From contig JAPOYQ010000046.1 of the NCBI GenBank assembly GCA_026706505.1, forward strand, positions 1 through 5,361: a stretch of DNA of 5,361 nt. The letters are read 5' to 3'. A program made the position numbers and the translations under genes. The DNA comes from Gemmatimonadota bacterium. GTDB taxonomy: Bacteria > Latescibacterota > UBA2968 > UBA8231. Position 1 is the stretch's first letter. Each line of letters begins with the position of its first letter. The notes below the pieces were generated by a model. That model did no database searches and was not told the DNA's origin. It saw only the letters and a list, made by a program, of their open reading frames with translations. Below are positions 1-5,361 of the stretch, piece by piece.

Positions 1-1088
1 CCCGCTCCGGCGAGGAGATTGTTGAAGTCCCTCACTACTACTCCACCACTGGCCGCGAGATATCCAAGGAAATGTGGGAAGTGCTACCCGAAAATCGCCG
101 ACCGCCAGTGGTCATTGAGCTAGTCGCCGGGCCGAGTTGGAGCAATTGGAGCGAGGTGTACGAGGCTTCGGGCGTTCCCTTTAAGTCGCCGAATCCGCGG
201 GCCTTTGTGCAAGTGCAAGTCGGGCTGCGCTCCCGCGAGCCGCTCCGAGCGGCGAGGATCCGCGATTTGCGGCTGCGCTTTGAGCCGCCGCTGGTAGATA
301 AAATGGTAGGGGAAATCTGGCCGGTGTGGCAGGTCGAGCCGGGGGTGGAGCAGGATTTTGTGCTCTACCTGCGGCCCGAATTCGCCGCCGACAACATAGG
401 CTTCGACCGGCTGCGGCTGGGCTCGTCCTCAGCAGCGCCAATCGAGTTGCTCTCGGTGCGCTCGGGTAGGGATGCCGCGTTGCGCGTCGGGGCCGGGCGG
501 AAGTTGTGGCCGGGCGAATTGGTCTTGGAACGGGGGACGGAAGGCGAGGTCGAACTGGCTTTTCCCGAGCCGGTATCTCGTGGTAGTTCTATCTACGAGA
601 TCAAATTCCGCACCAAGGTCTTTTTGCAAAGCACGACCTTTACCGCCGAACTGGAGCAGGCGAGCCAACCGGACCGAGTGCAGTTGGTCAGCGACGGCGA
701 CGCCTCAAGTCTCGTTTCTAGTCAGTCAATGGTGGTGGTTTCGGACTTGGAACGGACCCGGCTGCTAAAAGACGTGGCTGTGGTGCCCAAGGTTTTTACT
801 CCGAATGGCGACGGGATCAACGACCATACGGATATTGAGCTGTCGATTTTTCACTTGGAAGGAGCCAAGCAACTGCGGGTGGTGATTTATGACCTATCGG
901 GGCGTAGGGTGCGCGATCTGTCGAGAGGGACCGAGCATCCCAGCGGCGAACGGCGCGTCGAGTGGGACGGCCGCGATGAGATTGGTGTAGTGGTGCCGCT
1001 TGGGCTCTACGTGGTGCGGGTAGGCTTTGCTGCCGACAGCGGCGCGGCAGGGACGCATGCGGCGAGATTGGTACACGTGGCCTACTAA
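1..1088 (+). CDS. Secreted beta-sandwich protein with FlgD/CHU_C-like C-terminal domain (5' end missing)
   Basis: The frame is open from the first complete codon at position 3 to TAA at 1086-1088, giving 361 residues, numbered here from that codon. The ATG at 72 is internal: the 23 codons before it encode sequence that aligns with the third gene, so the true start lies upstream of the window. Residues 1-260 are predicted all-beta and carry RSG (1-3), REISKE (18-23), WSNW (46-49), PPLVD (95-99) and GFDRL (133-137), all shared with the gene at 3814. Residues about 258-361 form a FlgD/CHU_C-type Ig-fold domain: FTPNGDGIND (265-274), IYDLSGR (295-301), WDGRDE (321-326) and GLYVVRV (334-340). Known members of this domain class sit at the C-terminus of exported surface proteins and often serve in secretion, sorting or anchoring. 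The ligand is unknown. It is not the flagellar hook protein FlgD; only the Ig-like fold is shared. Cell-surface or extracellular location is inferred, since the signal peptide is outside the window. Confidence 0.85.
   Translation, partial: RSGEEIVEVPHYYSTTGREISKEMWEVLPENRRPPVVIELVAGPSWSNWSEVYEASGVPFKSPNPRAFVQVQVGLRSREPLRAARIRDLRLRFEPPLVDKMVGEIWPVWQVEPGVEQDFVLYLRPEFAADNIGFDRLRLGSSSAAPIELLSVRSGRDAALRVGAGRKLWPGELVLERGTEGEVELAFPEPVSRGSSIYEIKFRTKVFLQSTTFTAELEQASQPDRVQLVSDGDASSLVSSQSMVVVSDLERTRLLKDVAVVPKVFTPNGDGINDHTDIELSIFHLEGAKQLRVVIYDLSGRRVRDLSRGTEHPSGERRVEWDGRDEIGVVVPLGLYVVRVGFAADSGAAGTHAARLVHVAY
795..1085 (+). other. FlgD/CHU_C-like Ig-fold C-terminal domain
   Basis: This is the final ~97 codons of the first gene. 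It opens with FTPNGDGIND, a loop strongly typical of gliding-motility-associated (CHU_C) and FlgD-like C-terminal domains. A hydrophobic strand ending in IYDLSGRRVRDL follows, then WDGRDEIG and a final GLYVVRV strand. This order matches the FlgD_ig pattern closely. In Bacteroidetes such domains are often signals for type IX secretion. Whether this host has that system cannot be seen here, so the sorting role is an inference, whereas the fold assignment is firm. Confidence 0.85.
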
Positions 1089-1090
1089 TG
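1086..1090 (+). promoter_or_regulatory. TAATG stop/start overlap, probable translational coupling
   Basis: The TAA stop of the first gene and the ATG of the second share one base. The sequence just upstream (gtacacgtggcctac) holds no recognisable Shine-Dalgarno motif, which suggests that ribosomes ending the first gene reinitiate on the second. The start itself is supported because it is followed at once by a signal peptide. Confidence 0.6.
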
Positions 1091-3817
1091 CGGCGGGCGA
1101 CGGTCATCCTCCTGCTATGGGCATCTGTTGCTGAGGGCGACGACCTCCTGCACTGGGGCATTGGTGGGGTTTATGCGCACGGCGAGACCTTTGAGATGGA
1201 CTATGTCTCGCCGGCGATCCACAAGTGGTACGGGCCGCGCTACTTGCCCGAGACCTATATGGCTCCTTGGTACGATCAGGGGAGCAACTTTGCCCGCGAC
1301 ACATACCTGCGCTATATCAGCCTGATTCTCGAAGGCGACGAGACCTACGACACCTTTGGCACATCCCTCGGTCGCGGCTGGCTGGTGTACAACTGGCAAC
1401 AGGATCAGCCCGGCGCGCGCGGCAGTTTTATCGACAAGCGCCGCGGCGGCCTGTCCTCGCTAGACCTGGCGGCCAGTCAACGACCTGCCTACCGCGACTT
1501 CTTCAGCCGCTTGGTCATCGCTTCGGACCAGCGCGGCGCATCGTCGTACCGGCTGATGATCGGCGATGAGATCGCGACCCGCTTCACGCCGCTGACGTTC
1601 AACAAGCCGCGCTTTAATGGCGTGCGCCTCGACTACGCGGCCGAGCGCTACGAGGCCAGCCTGCTTTTGTCGCGGCCGAGCAATCCCGACGAAGAGGAAC
1701 AGACCAACTCGACCACGGTGATGGGTAGCCATCTCGAATATCAGGTCGGCACAGGAGGGAATTTCGGGCTGACCTATGTCAATGCTCATAACGTGCTGAC
1801 GCAGGTGGAATTCGACGAGGGCAACCCGCTGCACGGGATTCTGACCTCGCTGGAAAACCAGCCGTTGGACAAGCTGTGGGTCAGGATCAGGGACGACTCG
1901 CCCGGTCGCGGCGGAGTCGGAGCGGCGCTGGCGGGTTTTGACATCGTCATGGTCGATACTAGTGGCCGCCAGTTAAGGGGCCGTGATATTGGTTTCCTGC
2001 CGCGGCGCGAGGGCGGTTTCCAAGAGGGGGGGCGGCTGTTTGCCCGCGACGAAGAAAGCATCCTGCTCGAATACGATATGGGCAGCCTCGACTTTGACGA
2101 CGTGCAGTCGGGCGACCTGCGCGAGGTACGAGTCGAACTCTCGCTGGCCAATGACTATAGGGTAGAAGTTGCCTCGGACTTGCAAACGGATGGTCAGCGG
2201 CGCAATGCTGAGATCGTCTTTTTGCCCGTCGCTAGGGCCGCAGGTAACGTCCAAGACAACAGCAATACCAAGGTGGTGCGGCTCGATTATGGTCTGCCGA
2301 CGGCGAGCGAGCTGATCGGCATCAACTGGAATCTAAACGATTGGCAGGGCTTCTCGCTTTTGGGCGAGTTGGTGCTTAACCGCCGCTTTTCGCGCTACCC
2401 CAACCCCCATATCTCGGCGCACCACGAGACTGTTGCCAGTGCCTACGCTGGCTATCTCAACGCCGCCTATCGCAGGGGTGCTTGGATGCTTTTCGGCGAG
2501 GGCTTTTCAATCGCGGACGATTACAGTACCCGCTACTGGCTCACCGATCGCAACGGTCGGATCAAGTTCAAAAACCCAGTGCCACAGGTATATGAGTTCG
2601 TCGATGACGACGACGACCTCAACGGCCTGACCGAGTGGGAGCGGCCGTTTTTCGTGCGCTGGGGTGGAATTGCTGAATCAGTGACGGACTCACCGACCAG
2701 CATTCGCTTGGACCAGCGCGAAATGGCTTGGCCGGGTCTAGACGAGAACGGCGACTTCATCAACGACCACAACCAAAACAGGAACCTCTATCCAGACTAC
2801 GAAGAGCCTTTCCTGCGCTATCGCGCCGACCGCCCTGAGTTCCTCTTCGGCCTCGACATGAACCACAACGGAGTCATCGACCGCTTTGAAAACGACCTCG
2901 TACCCGATTACCCCTACAAGCGCGACCATCGGGGTTTCAACGCCTACCTCAAGGTCGAGGTGGTGCCTGCGTTTGAGGTAAGCGTTGGGCGACAGGACAT
3001 GCGGCTGGTCGCTGGCGACGGGCGGACTCGCGCTTGGTATGTGCTAGGCACTTGGCGCTACCGCTTCGCCGGGGGCAGCCGGCTCCGGCTCTTTGAGTTC
3101 AGTGCCCGGGTGCGCGACGAAATCCCCGACGATTTGCGGCAGTGGTTCCAGCCGTTGGGGGAACCGGGACGGATGATGGACCGGATTGACTTTTTGCCGG
3201 GCCGGAACGCTTGGAAAAACTCGCTATACCTCGACTTTGATCAACGCCTAGGGAAGCAGATAAGGCTCTTGCATCGCTTCAAATGGGATTGGGTCGAGCA
3301 GCAGGACCCGATCGATGAGGTGCGGTTCCGGGAGGGCCGCAAGATCAGCGGATTCTTGGGCGCGATCAACAAAGCGGAGTGGAGTATCCCAGTGGGCCTA
3401 GGCGTCTTGGAGCCTCGTTTCAAAAGCGAGTTTCGCCGCGAGCGGCCCTTTAGCACGCGCCGCTTGGAATCCACGAGCTTGGAGGAGACCTTCTTCCTGA
3501 TATGGACGCAGCCGCTTTTGGCCGAGGCAGTGGGCATCAGCTACTTCCCCCGCTACGGTCGCCAGATCTTCAATACTGAATTGCAGGTGGGGCTGGAAAT
3601 AGGCCGGTTGTGGCTTTTGGAGGGGGAGCGGGAGGAAGTGGATGCCGACTTCTTGGGCTGGACTGCGGTCGCCCAACTCACAAACCGCACGGCCTATCAG
3701 GGGTATCAGCTAGTGACTACTACCGGTGTGCAGTTCCAACAGCGGCGTTTTGCAGGGCGGGCGCCGCAGGAAGCGAGTTTGGTTTTTATGACGTTGTACG
3801 CGGGGTTGAGCCGATGA
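1088..3817 (+). CDS. Putative outer-membrane beta-barrel-type protein with EF-hand/TSP3-like Asp-rich loops
   Basis: Complete 909-residue protein of a family I cannot name. The N-terminus is a good Sec signal peptide: two Arg, then a hydrophobic stretch TVILLLWASVA, with likely cleavage near residues 16-18. There is no lipobox Cys and no later transmembrane helix. The rest is rich in Tyr, Trp, Phe, Arg and Asp, with many short alternating strands such as HLEYQV, FGLTYV, LKVEVV and EVSVG. It ends in a strand-like VFMTLYAGLSR, consistent with an outer-membrane barrel. Segments of note: IGDE followed by TPLTFNKPRFNGVRLDY-type sequence (158-183); an RIRDDSPG segment (266-273) opening a probable soluble beta domain to about 365; then Asp-rich loops at 506-518, 552-562 and 590-601, the last (DMNHNGVIDRFE) being a canonical 12-residue EF-hand loop. 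No TonB box, plug domain or catalytic motif was recognised. It overlaps both neighbours and probably works with them. The envelope location is fairly sure, the barrel topology moderately so, and the function unknown. Confidence 0.8.
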   Translation: MRRATVILLLWASVAEGDDLLHWGIGGVYAHGETFEMDYVSPAIHKWYGPRYLPETYMAPWYDQGSNFARDTYLRYISLILEGDETYDTFGTSLGRGWLVYNWQQDQPGARGSFIDKRRGGLSSLDLAASQRPAYRDFFSRLVIASDQRGASSYRLMIGDEIATRFTPLTFNKPRFNGVRLDYAAERYEASLLLSRPSNPDEEEQTNSTTVMGSHLEYQVGTGGNFGLTYVNAHNVLTQVEFDEGNPLHGILTSLENQPLDKLWVRIRDDSPGRGGVGAALAGFDIVMVDTSGRQLRGRDIGFLPRREGGFQEGGRLFARDEESILLEYDMGSLDFDDVQSGDLREVRVELSLANDYRVEVASDLQTDGQRRNAEIVFLPVARAAGNVQDNSNTKVVRLDYGLPTASELIGINWNLNDWQGFSLLGELVLNRRFSRYPNPHISAHHETVASAYAGYLNAAYRRGAWMLFGEGFSIADDYSTRYWLTDRNGRIKFKNPVPQVYEFVDDDDDLNGLTEWERPFFVRWGGIAESVTDSPTSIRLDQREMAWPGLDENGDFINDHNQNRNLYPDYEEPFLRYRADRPEFLFGLDMNHNGVIDRFENDLVPDYPYKRDHRGFNAYLKVEVVPAFEVSVGRQDMRLVAGDGRTRAWYVLGTWRYRFAGGSRLRLFEFSARVRDEIPDDLRQWFQPLGEPGRMMDRIDFLPGRNAWKNSLYLDFDQRLGKQIRLLHRFKWDWVEQQDPIDEVRFREGRKISGFLGAINKAEWSIPVGLGVLEPRFKSEFRRERPFSTRRLESTSLEETFFLIWTQPLLAEAVGISYFPRYGRQIFNTELQVGLEIGRLWLLEGEREEVDADFLGWTAVAQLTNRTAYQGYQLVTTTGVQFQQRRFAGRAPQEASLVFMTLYAGLSR
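2026..2032 (+). repeat. Run of seven G inside the barrel-type gene
   Basis: The homopolymer GGGGGGG spans codons for Glu-Gly-Gly in FQEGGRLF (about residues 311-318). In surface-protein genes such tracts can slip during replication and switch a gene off and on. At seven bases in GC-rich DNA it could equally be chance. Confidence 0.3.
2600..2890 (+). other. Cluster of three calcium-binding-like loops within the barrel-type protein
   Basis: Three acidic loops lie within ~95 residues. Residues 506-518 read DDDDDLNGLTEWE, resembling bacterial thrombospondin type-3 loops (DxDxDGLxDxxE). Residues 552-562 read DENGDFINDHN, with D/N at alternate positions and a Gly. Residues 590-601 read DMNHNGVIDRFE and match the EF-hand loop consensus: D1, N3, N5, G6, I8, D9 and E12. 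Calcium binding is an inference from these patterns. Such loops in surface proteins usually stabilise extracellular segments. They are interspersed with Pro-, Tyr- and Asp-rich linkers such as YPDYEEPFLRY. Confidence 0.6.
3814..3817 (+). promoter_or_regulatory. ATGA start/stop overlap, probable translational coupling
   Basis: The start of the third gene overlaps the TGA stop of the second in the classic ATGA arrangement. Upstream lies ggggttgag, ending four bases before the ATG, at best a weak ribosome-binding site. The encoded N-terminus is a signal peptide, which supports this start. No promoter is expected at this junction. Confidence 0.65.
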
Positions 3818-5361
3818 GGGGCTGGTTGGGGATCGCGGTGTTCGTGCTGCCAGGGGGTCTCTTCGGCCAGCCGGCGCAGACTTACGTGTTGGGCGACCAA
3901 GGCACCTCCGCTTGGAAAGTGGGTGGCGATGGCCTTAAACCCGAGTATGTGCTCAACGCCCAGCTCGGCCAAGTTGAGTTGACTAACACACCGGGGGCGA
4001 CCATCGACTTTGACTACCGGCCGGGTTGGATTGGACCGCTGCACTTTGACGAGGAGGTCAATATCGCCGCGCGGGTCCTAGAGTTCGGTTCGATTCGAGC
4101 GCCGAACTCCGGTCGGGGCCACGAGCGCCAGCTCATAGGCACGGTCAACGGCGATCACGAAGTGGCCTTCGAGCGCAAACCGACAGTCTTTGAGCCGAGG
4201 GTGGCAACGAGGGGGATTTGGGTGATTCTCGACTTTGGGGTGCCGGTGGGGGTACGGCGAGTGCAGTTCTATCCGCGCAACACCGTGGTGGCGACGCCGG
4301 CGACGCCGTTCCACAATGACTTTCTGCGCGGCTACGAACTATGGCTCAATCAGTTCCCGTCCGGCCAGCCCGATGTGCTGATCGAGCGCGAGGCGCAAAA
4401 CGAAGAACCAGTCGTCGATGTGGAGATCCCACCGCAATACGTGCGCTTCGTCAAGATCAAGTCGCTGGCCGACGTGCCTTTTGAAATTGATGAGGTCGAG
4501 GTCTATGGCACGGGTTTTCTGCAGCAGGGCCTCTATCTGTCCAATATCATCGACTTAGGCGACCGGGCCACAGTAGGCTTTGTCGAGTGGATTGAAGACG
4601 TGGTTGGCCAGGCGGATTTTTCGGACCTCGAGGTGCGGGTGCGGACAGGTACCGACCCTACACCGCTAGTCTATCGCGAATGGTTTCTCGACGACGGCGT
4701 TCGTTCTCTCCGCGAGGTCAGCCGCGAGACCTACGTCGATTCGCTATTGCTGGCCGATCGCGGCGGTATCCGCGACGATACCGAACACTGGAGCCCGTGG
4801 TTTGTGGTGCGGATGGACGAGCTGGTGAGGGCACCAACTCCACGCCGCTATATCCAGTTCCGCTTTGAGTTTGCGGCGGGTCTCTTCGAGGCGCGCCAAG
4901 TTGACGAACTGAGCTTTGACTACTTACAGCCGCCGCTGGCGGACTCGCTGCACGCCGAAGTCTTTCCGCGGCTGGCCGAGGCGGAAAAGCCGGCGACCTT
5001 TCGCTACGCGGTGCGGCTGCGCTCCACCGGGGAGGTGCGCGGTTTTGACCGGTTGGAAGTCGATGTCAATGTACCAATCGCGGCGGTGCGCGAGGTAACA
5101 CTCGACGGGCAGCCGCTCGATTTTGCAGTGGATTTTATTGGCGACGACAGCTTCGGTCTCAGTTTTCCCCTCATCCGCCACGACGGAGCAGTGCTGGAAT
5201 TCACGTTCGACCTGCCGATTTTTCGCTTCGGCACCACCTTTTCGGGCCGCGTTTACAACAGCCATGCGGATGCTGTGCCGCAGCGGTTGGAGCCGGGGGG
5301 GGCGACGGATTTCGGGCCGGGGGATTTTCCCGAGCTATCGAACCTCTCGGTGGCGATCCCC
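3814..5361 (+). CDS. Secreted discoidin-like surface protein, paralogue of the first gene (3' end missing)
   Basis: The frame is open without a stop from ATG 3814 to the window end, giving 516 residues. The N-terminus MRGWLGIAVFVLPGGLFG is a signal peptide, with cleavage likely near residues 18-23. Residues about 25-235 look like a galactose-binding/discoidin (F5/8 type C-like) beta-sandwich: WVILDFGVPVGVRRVQFYP (136-154), GYELWL, then RFVKIKS (211-217) and the closing strand EVEVYGTGF. Next comes LYLSNIIDLG (240-249), then VEW (257-259) and VRVRTG (274-279), a pattern I recognise from secreted beta-rich proteins that bind or coat surfaces. From residue 277 on it aligns with the first gene: REVSRE (300-305), WSPW (326-329), PPLAD (373-377), GFDRL (410-414) and TTF (474-476). 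The last residues, SVAIP, match VAVVP just before FTPNGDG in the first gene, so a FlgD-like C-terminal domain is expected just past the window, giving about 615 residues in all. A carbohydrate or surface ligand is inferred, not shown; no catalytic motif is seen. Confidence 0.82.
   Translation, partial: MRGWLGIAVFVLPGGLFGQPAQTYVLGDQGTSAWKVGGDGLKPEYVLNAQLGQVELTNTPGATIDFDYRPGWIGPLHFDEEVNIAARVLEFGSIRAPNSGRGHERQLIGTVNGDHEVAFERKPTVFEPRVATRGIWVILDFGVPVGVRRVQFYPRNTVVATPATPFHNDFLRGYELWLNQFPSGQPDVLIEREAQNEEPVVDVEIPPQYVRFVKIKSLADVPFEIDEVEVYGTGFLQQGLYLSNIIDLGDRATVGFVEWIEDVVGQADFSDLEVRVRTGTDPTPLVYREWFLDDGVRSLREVSRETYVDSLLLADRGGIRDDTEHWSPWFVVRMDELVRAPTPRRYIQFRFEFAAGLFEARQVDELSFDYLQPPLADSLHAEVFPRLAEAEKPATFRYAVRLRSTGEVRGFDRLEVDVNVPIAAVREVTLDGQPLDFAVDFIGDDSFGLSFPLIRHDGAVLEFTFDLPIFRFGTTFSGRVYNSHADAVPQRLEPGGATDFGPGDFPELSNLSVAIP
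4210..4518 (+). other. Discoidin/galactose-binding-like beta-sandwich core
   Basis: Residues 133-235 of the third gene hold the best part of the discoidin-like signature: a strand of the form I.V.LDFG.PV.VRRV.FYP, a GYEL.L strand, then V.VEIPPQYVRFVKIKS and a closing strand ending VYGTGF. In F5/8 type C-like domains this order gives the jelly-roll sandwich that presents ligand loops, commonly for glycans. Sequence identity to named families cannot be measured here, so the fold is likely and the ligand unknown. Confidence 0.5.
5295..5302 (+). repeat. Run of eight G inside the third gene
   Basis: GGGGGGGG covers Pro-Gly-Gly-Ala in EPGGATDF (about residues 493-500), just before the predicted C-terminal domain. 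It is the longest homopolymer in the window. A one-base slip would remove the C-terminal domain. The reading frame is intact as sequenced. Confidence 0.3.

Noticed and set aside
795..1085. Flagellar hook-capping protein FlgD itself
   Set aside because: Only the Ig-like C-terminal fold is shared. The protein lacks the FlgD N-terminal hook-capping region and its neighbours are not flagellar genes.
72..1088. ATG at position 72 as the true start of the first gene
   Set aside because: The frame is open upstream to the window edge, and the residues before this ATG (RSG..., REISKE) align with the interior of the third gene. No signal peptide follows the ATG.
817..1161. Minus-strand frame spanning the first gene junction
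   Set aside because: It is antisense to the FlgD-like domain and the signal peptide region, both well supported, and its product is Arg/Pro/Ser-rich with no recognisable motif.
1460..1834. 124-residue minus-strand open frame
   Set aside because: It lies wholly inside the complete 909-residue gene, which has a signal peptide and coherent protein composition. Long antisense frames are common in GC-rich coding DNA.
2600..2620. gac-rich microsatellite-like stretch
   Set aside because: It encodes the Asp-rich loop of the second protein, and the third-base mix (gat/gac) suggests protein-level selection rather than a DNA repeat.
1088..3817. TonB-dependent receptor (SusC-like)
   Set aside because: No TonB box, no plug-domain motifs near the N-terminus and no SusD-like neighbour were seen.
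4291..4308. Two tandem copies of gcgacgccg
   Set aside because: Only two 9-base units, encoding ATPATP inside the third gene; this is too short to call a functional repeat.
4924..5265. 113-residue minus-strand open frame under the third gene
   Set aside because: The plus strand here carries landmarks shared with the first gene (PPLAD, GFDRL, TTF), so the antisense frame is a shadow.

Overview
The window is a dense, single-strand stretch of GC-rich bacterial DNA (roughly 60% G+C by eye) made of three consecutive plus-strand genes with no intergenic DNA. The first gene lacks its 5' end, the second is complete (909 aa), and the third runs off the 3' edge of the window. All three look like exported envelope proteins. 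No RNA gene, mobile element, CRISPR array, promoter or terminator could be supported, and no stretch longer than 300 bases lacks a gene.

Layout: (1) Positions 1-1088 encode the last 361 residues of a secreted, all-beta protein that ends in a FlgD/CHU_C-like immunoglobulin-fold domain (FTPNGDGIND ... IYDLSGR ... WDGRDE ... GLYVVRV). (2) Positions 1088-3817 encode a protein with a signal peptide that I read as a large outer-membrane beta-barrel-type protein. It carries a central cluster of Asp/Asn-rich, calcium-binding-like loops, including one textbook EF-hand-type loop. (3) Positions 3814-5361 encode the first 516 residues of a second secreted protein, with a signal peptide, a discoidin-like beta-sandwich segment and a region homologous to gene 1. 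The genes overlap by 1 nt (TAATG) and 4 nt (ATGA), so this is one operon, probably with coupled translation.

The most interesting point is that genes 1 and 3 are diverged paralogues flanking the barrel gene. Collinear landmarks keep almost the same spacing in both: RxG, RE(I/V)S(K/R)E, WSxW, PPLxD, GFDRL and TTF. Gene 3 is cut off by the window just where gene 1 enters its FTPNGDG C-terminal domain. It should therefore continue for about 100 residues with a FlgD-like domain, and gene 1 should start about 275 residues upstream with a discoidin-like domain. A plausible but unproven picture is a surface assembly of two adhesin or ligand-binding proteins working with one outer-membrane protein.

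Host: FlgD/CHU_C-type C-terminal domains, long beta-rich surface proteins and Asp-rich loops are typical of the Fibrobacteres-Chlorobi-Bacteroidetes (FCB) superphylum and nearby candidate phyla (Latescibacterota-, Zixibacteria- or Poribacteria-like metagenomic lineages). The high G+C argues against ordinary Bacteroidetes. This is an inference from protein style only; the window holds no taxonomic marker gene.
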